From Ferdinandcohnia salidurans (GTDB lineage: Bacteria; Bacillota; Bacilli; Bacillales; Bacillaceae_L), in NCBI RefSeq assembly GCF_042680725.1, contig NZ_JBHUEK010000025.1, forward strand, positions 62,001 through 126,000: a DNA stretch of 64,000 nucleotides, given 5' to 3'. The notes beneath the pieces are model-generated. The model did not search any database. It was not told the origin of the DNA and saw only the letters and a program-made list of their open reading frames with translations. Positions 1-9,388 of the stretch are shown here, one piece after another (position 1 is the first letter of the stretch; every line of letters starts with the position of its first letter). Position numbers and translations under genes: made by a program.

Positions 1-1143
1 TTTTTCACCAACATCCTTAATTTGATTACCATATTTAGAACTTACTATTCCTCCAACAAGACCGCCGACGGCTCCACCAACTACAATACCTACCGGACCT
101 CCAAGACTTCCAATCATGGCACCTGCTTTTGCACCACCTGCAATTGCACCGACGCTTGAAACGGCTCCAAACGTGAATCGACCTATTTTTTCAGCGCCAG
201 ATAAATGACTATTATTCGGGTCTACTAGCTCTGTCGCATTTGCCCCGATGGCGATGAGATTTCCTACAATTGGAACTCTTTTCGCGACACTTGTAAAGCC
301 CTTTACTTTTGCAAGATTTGATACGACTTCCTTAGAACCAATCGTAATCCTCTGATGAAAACGACTCATGAGGGTTGTTCCATGCATGGCAGCATTCACA
401 TTTTTCGAGAAACCTGCAGCATGCTTTAACAAGGAGGCTGGCCCTCTATAGGAACTGACAAACGAATGCACACGTTTTAATAGGGGATTTGTCGGTGATG
501 ATTTTGAAAAGTCGTTAATGTACTTTGCGATTTTCGAGCTATATCCTGTTCTACTCGTCCAGGAAGGCTTTGCAGTTAATGTGAATTTATATTGACCACG
601 AAACTTTTGCCATAACGTAGGCTTTCCACCTATGTAGTTAACTTTTAGGTTCCTCATTAAAAAAGTTGAGGATGCTACAGACAGTAATTGCGAACCAACT
701 AAAGCAATATCCCAATTTGTAATTGTCGAGCTGACATTGTTTAAGTATGTCAACATTTTATGAATAAGAGCAGATGTTTCGCTGTTTTTTGATTTTGGAG
801 AGTCGGCTTTTTTCCCACCCTCTTCTGGTTTTGCCGGGGTCATCCCCCGAACTGCCTCCATCGCCATAAACGAAGAGTTTAAATAACGCTCTGTTGACGA
901 ATAGCGAGTTACAGCTAAATTTAAAAAGGACTGCAACTTTCTTACTTTTGCTTCCAATTGATCAATTGAAGAAGTTACCTCTGTTAGTTGCGGCCGGATG
1001 GAGGTTCTAGCCAAGATTCGATAATCAATGGAATTTCTGACAGAAGCCACGCCTCCCTCAACCTGCGAAAGTTTTGAGGCTACAGTCCCTACCATGGGAC
1101 TGATTCCGATAACTTGATTCGGTTTAATCGTGATTCTAGACAA
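1..1143 (-). CDS. Putative type VII secretion effector, N-terminal part (cut by left edge)
   Basis: An uninterrupted reading frame of 381 codons runs from a TTG start at 1143 to the window edge, so the C-terminus is missing. The start is chosen because an AGGAGG lies 7 nt upstream (1151-1156) and no ATG is placed as well. The first ~110 residues look like an amphipathic helical module (heptad-like L/V/I spacing, e.g. IDQLEAKVRKLQSFLNLAV), as in WXG/LXG-type targeting domains, but there is no clear LXG or WXG motif. A basic region follows, then a Gly/Ala-rich hydrophobic stretch near residues 325-370 resembling the glycine zipper that often precedes a toxin domain. It lies just downstream of the secretion cluster but behind a terminator, so it is probably transcribed separately. 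The effector role is inferred from position and architecture; I recognise no named family. Confidence 0.6.
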   Translation of the reverse strand, partial: MSRITIKPNQVIGISPMVGTVASKLSQVEGGVASVRNSIDYRILARTSIRPQLTEVTSSIDQLEAKVRKLQSFLNLAVTRYSSTERYLNSSFMAMEAVRGMTPAKPEEGGKKADSPKSKNSETSALIHKMLTYLNNVSSTITNWDIALVGSQLLSVASSTFLMRNLKVNYIGGKPTLWQKFRGQYKFTLTAKPSWTSRTGYSSKIAKYINDFSKSSPTNPLLKRVHSFVSSYRGPASLLKHAAGFSKNVNAAMHGTTLMSRFHQRITIGSKEVVSNLAKVKGFTSVAKRVPIVGNLIAIGANATELVDPNNSHLSGAEKIGRFTFGAVSSVGAIAGGAKAGAMIGSLGGPVGIVVGGAVGGLVGGIVSSKYGNQIKDVGEK

Positions 1144-1173
1144 AACGATGCCTCCTTTTATTCTATTATAAAT

Positions 1174-1354
1174 CAAATACGCCTTGGCGTATTTGCGCCC
1201 GATTTTAGGCCCACACGAGGTGGGTCACAAAGACGTTGCCACAGGAAGTGGCGTCCTTAGTCTTTGATCTTACTGCTCGAAAATTTCCTCTAAAAAATCG
1301 TGGCATCCGCCGGGGATTTAACTTTATTCAGCCGGGTTTGCTGAATGAAGTTAA
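1174..1354 (-). other. Hairpin-rich intergenic element / leader
   Basis: Four inverted repeats are packed into about 180 bp upstream of the left-edge gene: 10-bp perfect arms at 1174-1195 (CAAATACGCC/GGCGTATTTG, TT loop); CCCAC/GTGGG at 1210-1224; GACG..CCAC/GTGGCGTC at 1232-1254; and 15-bp arms with one G-T-type mismatch at 1318-1354. The last is followed on the plus strand by a T-run (CTTTTTTT), so it could terminate plus-strand transcripts. The whole could be a structured 5' leader or a dispersed intergenic repeat; no second copy is in this window. Confidence 0.5.
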
Positions 1355-1362
1355 CTTTTTTT

Positions 1363-1393
1363 AAAAACAGGCATCCGCAAAATGCGAATGCCT
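1363..1393 (-). terminator. Rho-independent terminator after the Ig-repeat gene
   Basis: On the minus strand GGCATTCGC pairs with GCGGATGCC around a short T-rich loop, followed by TGTTTTT. It lies 10 nt past the stop of the Ig-repeat gene and marks the likely end of the secretion operon. Confidence 0.8.
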
Positions 1394-1402
1394 ACATTTT
1401 TG

Positions 1403-4400
1403 TTACATATCTTTCTCGTCTCTTCTGCGGATGTTGGTTCTGCGGAGAGCGACAGCACTTGCTGCTGCAATACCAGCAAGACCTACCATTGCGCCCGCAA
1501 ATAATGGTTTATTTTCATAGAACTTTACAAGTACGCTTTTTTCAACGATTTCGAATTCTACTACTTCGTTCATTTCATTACCTGCTTCGTCTTCGGCTAA
1601 CACTTCCACCTTGTATTTGTTGATATCAGATAGTGTCACGGAAATGACTTTCGTTCCGTTCACATCTTTAACCTCACCATTGAAAAGCTCTCCATTAATC
1701 ATGACAGACTTGAGTGTATCACTAGGATTATCAAGGCTGATTGAGAGAGTTACAGGGTCACGATAGGTTTCGTTTTTCTTGACTCCTTCGACAACCACTT
1801 TCGGAGGAGTTTTATCAATAATAAACTCAACACTTAACTGTTGGATATTTCCTGCTTTGTCCTTCACCTCAAAGAAGAGCACGTGCTTTCCTTCTTCCTC
1901 AATTGGGTCACCAAGATTATAAGGCTGACCGTTCAAGGTTTGTGAGATGATGTCATATGCATTTAAATCCTCAATTAGCAATTCAGGAAGTAAGCTTTCC
2001 TTGAAGTACCCTTCAGAAATAGCTTCCTTAAATTTAATCACTGGTGCTGTTTTATCAATCGTAAACACAATGGTTCGGGATGAAACATTGTTGGCTAAGT
2101 CATAAACTTGCGCTTTTAAAATGTAGTCTCCCTCTTCACTTAGTTGTACCCCATTTACAAACGGACGGCCATTTAATGTTACACTTGAGCGACTTGAATC
2201 GAGGTAACGATCCGAGTAGGTCACAGTCGGCATTTGATTGTTATTAAAGAATCCATCAATAACACCTGTGATATTCAAGTTCGGCTTTGTCGTATCAAGG
2301 ATAAAGCTGATATCAATTGTTGACTCGTTACCTGCTTTGTCTCGTGCAAGAACACTGAAATCGTACTTCATTTCCAATGTAGCCGTTGGAATTCGACCTG
2401 TCACATTCCGACCATTCATTGTTACTGAAACGATGGTGTCCTCACTTTGGTCTAGCGCAAATTCAGGGGTGAATACTTCATTAATATATTCGCCATTCTT
2501 AATTACACGGCTTTGACCCTTAAATTTCGGTGTGATGACTGGAGCTGTTTTATCAATTGTAAAAGCAATCTGTCTGCTGAATTGGTTACCCGCTTTGTCA
2601 ATCGCTTCTACGTTGATCGCATAGTCACCCTCCTGGCTAAAGTTGTGGCTGAGTCGAGCAGTTTGATTCGCTACTCCAAATCCACCAGCGTTATAGCCTC
2701 TACCATTTCGAGTCACGGTGATGCGGTTCAAATCTAAGTTCACATCACGGATTTCAACACTGACTGGCTTATCCACATTATAGTGTGCTGCATTTTCAAC
2801 ACCTGTAATTTCGATTGCTGGCTTTGTCGTATCAATTGTAAATGTCTTGTTCGCTGTGATTGGACCATTGCCAGCCTTATCTTCAGCACTGATTGCAATG
2901 GTGTATAAGCCATCATCATTAAAATTGTAGCCTAAGCTCGATAGCTTATTGTTGTTTTTCCAAGTTCCAATATTAAATACCTTGCCATCCTTTGTTACAG
3001 AAAGCACTACGTAATTTGTACCAAAGTTCAATTCATCAACAGAAACCGTTACGCGCTTGCCAGTTGGATTGAAGGACTGGTGGTCAACACCGTCAATTGT
3101 GACAACTGGATTGGTTTTGTCGATGATAAAAGCAATTTCCTCATGCGTTGTTTTGTTACCTGATTTATCCGTTGCATTGAAGTAAAGCACGTAGCTGCCT
3201 TCTTCTGCAAAATTGTGTTGTAAACTCGCTTTTGTTCTAGATTGTTGTAGTGCTGGAATCTCATATGCCTTGCCGTTCTTCGTCACGTGCAATGAAGTTT
3301 GATCAATGTTCGCATCGGTTACTTCGAATGTAACTGGCTTGCTAACATTGTAGTTCGTCATATGCTCGACACCTGTGATTTTTAGCGTCGGGAAGCTTTC
3401 GTCAACCGTGAACTTTACTTCTTTTGTGTCCGCAATGTTTCCAGCTGCATCCTTCGAAGACACCATAATCACATAGTCGCCATCTTCGTTAAACGGAATC
3501 GCAAGACTTGATTCAACACCTTGGTTTTTCCACTCGTACGGCTTATTGTTAACTTTTACTTCTACTTCATTGTTTGCAAAGTTCAGCTCGTTAACCTTAA
3601 TCGTAGCTGTTTGCTTTTTATCGTAAAATGTTCCGTCTTTTACATTTTCAATTGTGATAACAGGCTTTACGTTATCCACTGTGAAAATGTGTGTTTTCTC
3701 CGTTGCTTTGTTACCTGCAAAGTCTTCAGAACGAACTGTTACTTCATATTCTCCGTCTTCTGGGAAGCTTTGCTTGAACTGAAAACCTGTTGCTGTTTCT
3801 TTCCACTGGGCATCCTTAACCGGTTTGCCGTTTACTAGGACTTCATTTTTACTTTCGTCAAAATGTAGGTCATTGATGTCTACGATTAACTCGTTGTCAC
3901 CTTGGACAAATCCACCATCCGGGATGTACCCGCTGATTTGAATTTCAGGTGAGGTACGGTCAATTGTAAAACCAAGATCCTTTGTGCTTTCAGCGCCAAA
4001 GTAGTCTTTCGCTTTTACTTGAGCTGAATAAACACCTTCGTCCTCAAGTTCAACCGTTAGTTCTTGAGTGATTAACCAGACGATTTTTTTCATCCATCCA
4101 TCTTTTGGAACCTCGATGGCTTTATCCCCATTTTTTACTGTGATTTCGGGAACAAACGGTGTGTAGTCATCAACAGTAACTGTTAGGTTCACTTTATTAT
4201 CATTAAAATACGTACCATCTTTAATAGAGTATTTAATCGCAGGCCCTGTTTTATCGAGCGTGAATTTAATGTATTTAGTATTTTCGTTTCCGGCTTTATC
4301 CGTTGAAACGACTTGCAGCTCGTAAACCCCTTCTTCAGTGAAGGTGTGTTTGGTTGTTGCCATATTGCCGTCAAGCACAAGTGGGTCAATCTCATATGAC

Positions 4401-6787
4401 TCTCCATTGTACTTTACTGTTGCATTTGACTCACCCATATTTAGGTCAGTTACCGTAATAGTTACTTCACGATCATCGTTGTATCTGCCATCTTCACCGA
4501 TGTTTGTCACAACGATCTCAGGTTTGATTTTATCGATTGTAAAACGAACTTGTTTTTCTGCTGAAATATTTCCTGCTTCGTCAGTTGACTTTAGTTTTAC
4601 AACATAAACGCCATCGCCAGTAAAGGTATGCTCTGCCTCAGCGTATCGGTTCCTTTGTTTCTTGAATTTGATTCCATCCGTTGGATAAGCTTTGCCATCC
4701 TTCGTAATAGTCAGTTCAATGTTGTCTAGGTCGATATGCGAATCCTCAACCGTAAACTTGACTTCTTTGTCTGTATTCGCAAACTCATTTTCAGTTACAC
4801 CCGTGATATCAACCTCCGGCTTAGAGTTGTCGATAACAAATGTAATCGATGAAAAATCAGCCTTGTTTCCAGCTTTATCAAAGTAGTCTACATTGATTTC
4901 ATAGACACCTTCTTGTTTAAAGCTATGTTTCTCATGTGCCTTTTTACCCTCAAACGTTTCTGATTTCCCATCTTTTGTTACTGTTAAAATGGTCTTGCTA
5001 TCATCTTTGTTTGTGTCTTCTCCAACAATCTCCACATCTACTTGGCGGTTGTACTTCTTCTTATTTTCAGCGCCAGTAAGTGTAACGGTTGGCTTCGTTT
5101 TGTCGAGTGTGAATGTTTTCGTGACTTTGTCTGCAACCTTTCCTACTTGGTCAGTCGCGTTTAACTCAATTGTATAGCTGCCTTCCGTTTTAAACGTATG
5201 ACTTGCTTCGGCTACTGTACCGTTCTGTTCGAATTTGATTTCTTCTGTGTAGTCGGTATCGTTGTGCTTTACGACAAGAGTTGTTTTCGCCAAATCAAGT
5301 GTAAGATCTTTTACTGAAAAATGAACGGATTTATTTTCAGGATAATACGTTCCATTTTCAACTCCAGAAATCTCTAACTCTGGCTTCTGGGTATCAATTG
5401 TAAAGTTGAGTGCTGGGTTTTTCGTTTCATTCCCAGCTTTGTCAAACACACTTAGTTCAACAGAGTATACTCCATCTGTTAAGTTGCGCTTTTCAAGAGC
5501 TTCTTTTCCACTGATGGTTTCAACTTTTCCGTTTTTCGTTAGCTTTAACACCGATTTGTTTTCATCTAAATATGTGTCAGTTGCTGAAATAACTAAATCC
5601 TTGGATTCTGTATATTCACCACCATTTGTAACTCCAGTTATATTTAGTTCTGGTGCTGTTTTGTCGATGATGATATTTTCATAGGTTCCAAGCTCAAACC
5701 CAGTTGGTCTCCAATAATCTGTTATCTTTGCACTAAATGCATACGTTCCTTCTTCTGAAAGGGAGTATGTTGCAGTCTTTGAAAACAGAGTATTTTTGAT
5801 GTCCATATCCACAGTCTGTGGCTCGCCGCCATTCTTGACATAAGTAAGCTTTGCAGAGTAGATGGAAAGTGGATTTTCAACCACGATATTTACGTTATCT
5901 TTATAAAAATTGTTTTCTGTTTTATCTTTGATGTACAAAATCGCATCTGTTTTAACGTTGGCAAATGAAATGGACTTTGCATCGCTCACGTTACCTGCTT
6001 TATCGGTGGCAGTTACGGTTACTTCATAATGGCCATCTTGATCAAATCGAATGGACGTGCTTTTTCCATCCCATTGAACAGGATTTTGTAAATCGAAATC
6101 TGAACCGTCCTTTTTAATTGAAATAGTCACTTTGTCTTGTAAAAAGTGTTCTTCATCTACTTCAATACCTAGGTCAACATCTTTCCGATAAAACTCACCA
6201 TTCTTTGGTCCAGACAGATTTACGACTGGAGCCTGTGTGTCTTTTTGTACGGTAAATGTTGTTTGGCTAGCTGGTGGTTCATTCACCCATGTGTCTTTTA
6301 CAAAGTTGATCGTTACTGGGATTTCACCATCTTTATTATTAACACCAGAGATGGTTACTTTATACAGACCCGTGAACCCACCATCTGTAATTGGGGTTAT
6401 TGTTGCTTCTCCAGATCCCTTTGATAGTGTTACATCAAAAGGTAACCCGCCTTCGGGTACCTCACCTGCTACTGGAGTTGTCGCTGTATTTTCAGGGGGC
6501 GTTTCCCCTTCAGTTTCCTCCGGTGTTTCCTTTGGCTTCAGGTAATTCTCATAGTCCTCACTTAAATCGACTTGGACTTGAAAGGTATCTCCATTTATGT
6601 ACCACTCATTTGAGAACTTTTGCCCAATTTCCCATTTTTCATTGTTATATTTTATATACTGTTTTGTTTCAACCTGAGATGATACGTTCAGGCTAAAGAA
6701 TACCACCGACAGCACCAAAACAAATGCAATCGGTAACCAGAGTACCGATTTGTTTTTTCGGTAGCTTTTTGAAATCATTGCTATCAC
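1403..6787 (-). CDS. Giant membrane-anchored Ig-like repeat protein of the type VII locus
   Basis: A 1,794-aa protein with one N-terminal membrane helix (about residues 16-36), a very long extracellular part, and one C-terminal helix (about 1752-1773) followed by an Arg-rich tail. The extracellular part has about 16-17 Ig-like domains of about 85-95 aa, joined by linkers of the type FTIDKTKPxIxITGV and each containing a G.Y.V.V.A.DKAGN strand motif. There is no LPXTG motif, so both ends are probably held in the membrane. The GTG start overlaps the stop of the upstream gene (GTGA), with AAGGAG 9 nt before it, which suggests translational coupling. Length and two-ended anchoring suggest a structure crossing the thick wall. 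EsaA/YueB is likewise large and anchored at both ends, but I see no sequence resemblance to it. The wall-spanning role is inferred. Confidence 0.8.
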   Translation of the reverse strand: MIAMISKSYRKNKSVLWLPIAFVLVLSVVFFSLNVSSQVETKQYIKYNNEKWEIGQKFSNEWYINGDTFQVQVDLSEDYENYLKPKETPEETEGETPPENTATTPVAGEVPEGGLPFDVTLSKGSGEATITPITDGGFTGLYKVTISGVNNKDGEIPVTINFVKDTWVNEPPASQTTFTVQKDTQAPVVNLSGPKNGEFYRKDVDLGIEVDEEHFLQDKVTISIKKDGSDFDLQNPVQWDGKSTSIRFDQDGHYEVTVTATDKAGNVSDAKSISFANVKTDAILYIKDKTENNFYKDNVNIVVENPLSIYSAKLTYVKNGGEPQTVDMDIKNTLFSKTATYSLSEEGTYAFSAKITDYWRPTGFELGTYENIIIDKTAPELNITGVTNGGEYTESKDLVISATDTYLDENKSVLKLTKNGKVETISGKEALEKRNLTDGVYSVELSVFDKAGNETKNPALNFTIDTQKPELEISGVENGTYYPENKSVHFSVKDLTLDLAKTTLVVKHNDTDYTEEIKFEQNGTVAEASHTFKTEGSYTIELNATDQVGKVADKVTKTFTLDKTKPTVTLTGAENKKKYNRQVDVEIVGEDTNKDDSKTILTVTKDGKSETFEGKKAHEKHSFKQEGVYEINVDYFDKAGNKADFSSITFVIDNSKPEVDITGVTENEFANTDKEVKFTVEDSHIDLDNIELTITKDGKAYPTDGIKFKKQRNRYAEAEHTFTGDGVYVVKLKSTDEAGNISAEKQVRFTIDKIKPEIVVTNIGEDGRYNDDREVTITVTDLNMGESNATVKYNGESYEIDPLVLDGNMATTKHTFTEEGVYELQVVSTDKAGNENTKYIKFTLDKTGPAIKYSIKDGTYFNDNKVNLTVTVDDYTPFVPEITVKNGDKAIEVPKDGWMKKIVWLITQELTVELEDEGVYSAQVKAKDYFGAESTKDLGFTIDRTSPEIQISGYIPDGGFVQGDNELIVDINDLHFDESKNEVLVNGKPVKDAQWKETATGFQFKQSFPEDGEYEVTVRSEDFAGNKATEKTHIFTVDNVKPVITIENVKDGTFYDKKQTATIKVNELNFANNEVEVKVNNKPYEWKNQGVESSLAIPFNEDGDYVIMVSSKDAAGNIADTKEVKFTVDESFPTLKITGVEHMTNYNVSKPVTFEVTDANIDQTSLHVTKNGKAYEIPALQQSRTKASLQHNFAEEGSYVLYFNATDKSGNKTTHEEIAFIIDKTNPVVTIDGVDHQSFNPTGKRVTVSVDELNFGTNYVVLSVTKDGKVFNIGTWKNNNKLSSLGYNFNDDGLYTIAISAEDKAGNGPITANKTFTIDTTKPAIEITGVENAAHYNVDKPVSVEIRDVNLDLNRITVTRNGRGYNAGGFGVANQTARLSHNFSQEGDYAINVEAIDKAGNQFSRQIAFTIDKTAPVITPKFKGQSRVIKNGEYINEVFTPEFALDQSEDTIVSVTMNGRNVTGRIPTATLEMKYDFSVLARDKAGNESTIDISFILDTTKPNLNITGVIDGFFNNNQMPTVTYSDRYLDSSRSSVTLNGRPFVNGVQLSEEGDYILKAQVYDLANNVSSRTIVFTIDKTAPVIKFKEAISEGYFKESLLPELLIEDLNAYDIISQTLNGQPYNLGDPIEEEGKHVLFFEVKDKAGNIQQLSVEFIIDKTPPKVVVEGVKKNETYRDPVTLSISLDNPSDTLKSVMINGELFNGEVKDVNGTKVISVTLSDINKYKVEVLAEDEAGNEMNEVVEFEIVEKSVLVKFYENKPLFAGAMVGLAGIAAASAVALRRTNIRRRDEKDM

Positions 6788-7353
6788 TTTACTACGCTCC
6801 TTTTTTCAATCATGTTATTTGTATGGACGATCATGACATCGACTTCGATTTGGAAGTCGGATTCTTCTTCTTTTTCAGTGAGGATTGCGGTTTCTCCATC
6901 GCCTTCAAGGAGAATCGTTGTTTCGTCATCCCCGACTAGCAATGTCGTCTCATCGTCGTCCTGTAATAGGGCCGTTTCCTCAGATAAAAGTGAGGTCTCC
7001 TCCAGTAATGAAGTTTCACGGTCAGCTTTGTTTTCTACCAACAATTCCGTCGGTGGGTGTGAACTTTCCTCAAGCAGAGAGGTTGGTTCAAGTCCCTGGC
7101 TCATGAGGGCTGTGTCCTCAACTGATGCTGCAACTGGATCTTCTTTTTTCCGAAGCTTGATTTCACTCGTTGTTCGCTTCGTTTCTTGAGCCTCAAGGGA
7201 CACTCGGTTGTTTGTCTTCTTTTTCATAAATCGGTTTCCCGTAATGTCCGCAAATACTTGAGAAATTTGTAGTTTCATATAGACGATGATCGAGATGATG
7301 AGCGTAATCACCGCTCCCGCTAATCCCCCGTAAAACATAATTTGGTATTCCAA
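6784..7353 (-). CDS. Single-pass membrane protein with repeated Thr-x-x-Leu (FHA-ligand-like) motifs
   Basis: About 189 aa from a TTG start at 7353, preceded by AAAGGGGG with a 7-nt gap; the ATG at 7395 has no ribosome-binding site. A membrane helix (residues ~6-28) is followed by a basic stretch and then a long acidic, probably disordered cytoplasmic tail. The tail carries about eight motifs of the form [D/E/P]-T-x-[L/I]-[L/M], e.g. PTSLL, ETSLL (twice), ETALL, ETTLL, ETTIL, ETAIL. FHA domains bind phosphothreonine, and Leu/Ile at +3 is one of the preferred contexts, so this looks like a phospho-ligand scaffold. The gene lies between the Ser/Thr kinase and the Ig-repeat gene and overlaps the latter. 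The family is not recognised; the scaffold role is inferred. Confidence 0.7.
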   Translation of the reverse strand: MEYQIMFYGGLAGAVITLIISIIVYMKLQISQVFADITGNRFMKKKTNNRVSLEAQETKRTTSEIKLRKKEDPVAASVEDTALMSQGLEPTSLLEESSHPPTELLVENKADRETSLLEETSLLSEETALLQDDDETTLLVGDDETTILLEGDGETAILTEKEEESDFQIEVDVMIVHTNNMIEKRSVVK

Positions 7354-7416
7354 TTGAGAGCCCCCTTTCATTCGAAATGCGCAAGTTTGAGACATGTGGA
7401 CAGGTGCATTGTCCCA

Positions 7417-9357
7417 CTATCTGATATTTAGATTACTCATGCGTCTGGATAGCTTTTTGTAGGCTTCGTTGTCTTTAGCGCCTTCTAGCTTTCCTGCTTT
7501 GTCATAGACTTCTTTTGCCTTGTTGTAGTTGCGCTGGTCTTCTTGCTTTCCTTGCTCAATGTCTAGCAAGAGATTACCTAGCTTCACGTACGCATTTAGA
7601 CTTTTCGGAAATTCTTTAATCGTTCCTTCAAATTGTTCAACCGCTTGGGAATGCTCCCCCATCTCTTGATAAATCACACCGATATTGTTCATTACCTCTT
7701 CCTTATTCGGTACGTTCAAATCTAGAAGATTGTTGTAGTGCTGTGTCGCCTGTTCGAAATCATCTCGTGCTGCAACTTGATCCTCAGAGTTCACGCCTCT
7801 TGAGTAAAAAGCTTGCGCGAGCTTTTGTTCGAACTCAATCTCGTATTTTAACTGCAGCTGCTCATCCGGAGCTAGCTCGAGAACCTTTTGTGCCTTCTGA
7901 ACAACCGTGATCGCCTTCGTATTGGCATCCGTGATTTGACCTTTATAGGAAATGTAGATGTTCGCGAGTGAATTATAGTTATCTACCTTTTTCACGTTGT
8001 TCGGAAGATTATCATTGAACGTTTCAAACTCTAAGAGATTCGTAGAAAACTGGTCATAATCAATGTTCATGCCGCCTAATGTTGTCGCAAGCGTGATATA
8101 GTAACTCGCGTCCGGAATGTCTTTTTCATTCACCTGTTTAAAATACTTCAGTGCCACAGGGTAATCGCGTTTCCGGTCAAAATACGTCATCCCCAGCTTA
8201 AAAAGAACCTCACTGTTTTTATGGATGTTGCCGTATTCGTCATTCACATAGGCCTCAATTTTCGCAAGACCTGTGTCCACTTCATTTCGGTTAATGTAAA
8301 CATCAAGCAGATTGATATAAGCAGAAGCACGGCCCTTGTCGACTTTAATTGCTTGTTCTAAAAGCTTGATTGCCTCGGTATCATTGCCCTCGATTAATGA
8401 AATACTAGATTCATTGACAAGCCCCATATAATCCTGGAACTGCTCATTTTGCATCCCTTGATAGCCAAGCACGGACGTCGTTGAAAAACCTAGGCACAAT
8501 ACAGCTGGAACCAAAAAGAGATAGAGCCGCTTCATCATTTTTTTCCGGTAGCCTGCCGTGAGCTTGTTGATATTTTCAAGATCGTATAGGAGCTCCTCAC
8601 TGGTTTGGTACCGATTTTCCGGTTCTGCCTGGGTACATTTTAAAATGATATGCTCGAGTCCCTCTGGTAAGGTTGGATCCCACTGGCGAATTGGCCTTAC
8701 CTCATACGGCGGGTCTGCTAGACTTTTACCCGTAATGAGTTGATACAGCGTTAGCCCCAAGCTGTATATGTCAGTTCTGGCGTCTGTTCGCTTACCGGAC
8801 AGCTGCTCAGGTGCTGCATAGGTTTTCGTTCCGAGATTTGTCGTATCGGTCAGGCTCTCATCTTTAAATTCACGCGCGATCCCGAAGTCGATCAGTTTGA
8901 TTTTCCCTTCTGGCGTAAGCATGATATTGTCCGGTTTCATGTCGCGGTAAATAATCGGATGCGGCTTTCTTGTATGTAAATAATGAAGAACCTCTGCAAG
9001 CTGCTTTGCCCAGTTAATCACAAGCTTCGCCGAGATCACTTTTTCCCGCTTCAGCTTTTGCTTGAGCGACTCTCCCTCGACATAGTCCATGACCACATAA
9101 ATGTCACCCTCAGATTCGATGATGTCGTAAATCTTTGGAAGTGAACCGTGGTCAAGTTTTTTGAGCATGTTCGCCTCGACAACTAGACTATTAATGAGGA
9201 GCTCGTTGTTACTGTTGTCGCGCTTACGGATATCCTTGACCACCAAAGACTTGTTGAGTCGGTTGTCCATTGCCAAATAGACAATACTCATTCCACCGCG
9301 CCCGATTTCCTTCAATATTTCGTATCTGTCATCTATAAAACTTCCGATTTTAATCAA
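7417..9357 (-). CDS. Membrane Ser/Thr protein kinase with extracellular TPR domain
   Basis: A 646-aa protein. An N-terminal Hanks-type kinase (residues ~12-265) has the glycine loop GRGGMSIVY (19-27), Lys41, the catalytic loop YRDMKPDN (137-144), DFG (157-159) and APE (182-184), so it should be active. A membrane helix (~277-297) leads to an extracytoplasmic C-terminal half with several TPR-like helical repeats. PknB-type kinases of Bacillaceae usually carry PASTA domains here; TPRs suggest it senses a protein partner instead. The start is TTG with AGGAGG upstream. The PP2C phosphatase gene is immediately upstream and a Thr-motif membrane protein immediately downstream. Targets in the secretion system are inferred from this context. 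Confidence 0.93.
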   Translation of the reverse strand: MIKIGSFIDDRYEILKEIGRGGMSIVYLAMDNRLNKSLVVKDIRKRDNSNNELLINSLVVEANMLKKLDHGSLPKIYDIIESEGDIYVVMDYVEGESLKQKLKREKVISAKLVINWAKQLAEVLHYLHTRKPHPIIYRDMKPDNIMLTPEGKIKLIDFGIAREFKDESLTDTTNLGTKTYAAPEQLSGKRTDARTDIYSLGLTLYQLITGKSLADPPYEVRPIRQWDPTLPEGLEHIILKCTQAEPENRYQTSEELLYDLENINKLTAGYRKKMMKRLYLFLVPAVLCLGFSTTSVLGYQGMQNEQFQDYMGLVNESSISLIEGNDTEAIKLLEQAIKVDKGRASAYINLLDVYINRNEVDTGLAKIEAYVNDEYGNIHKNSEVLFKLGMTYFDRKRDYPVALKYFKQVNEKDIPDASYYITLATTLGGMNIDYDQFSTNLLEFETFNDNLPNNVKKVDNYNSLANIYISYKGQITDANTKAITVVQKAQKVLELAPDEQLQLKYEIEFEQKLAQAFYSRGVNSEDQVAARDDFEQATQHYNNLLDLNVPNKEEVMNNIGVIYQEMGEHSQAVEQFEGTIKEFPKSLNAYVKLGNLLLDIEQGKQEDQRNYNKAKEVYDKAGKLEGAKDNEAYKKLSRRMSNLNIR

Positions 9358-9388
9358 CGTAATTCCTCCTATGAATGGCCTCGACCAT

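Noticed and set aside
1403..1540. Sortase anchor at the C-terminus of the Ig-repeat protein
   Set aside because: No LPxTx-like motif before the C-terminal helix.
1403..6787. Ig-repeat protein as a divergent EsaA/YueB
   Set aside because: Size and two-ended anchoring are similar, but there is only one C-terminal helix and no sequence resemblance; EsaA has several C-terminal helices.
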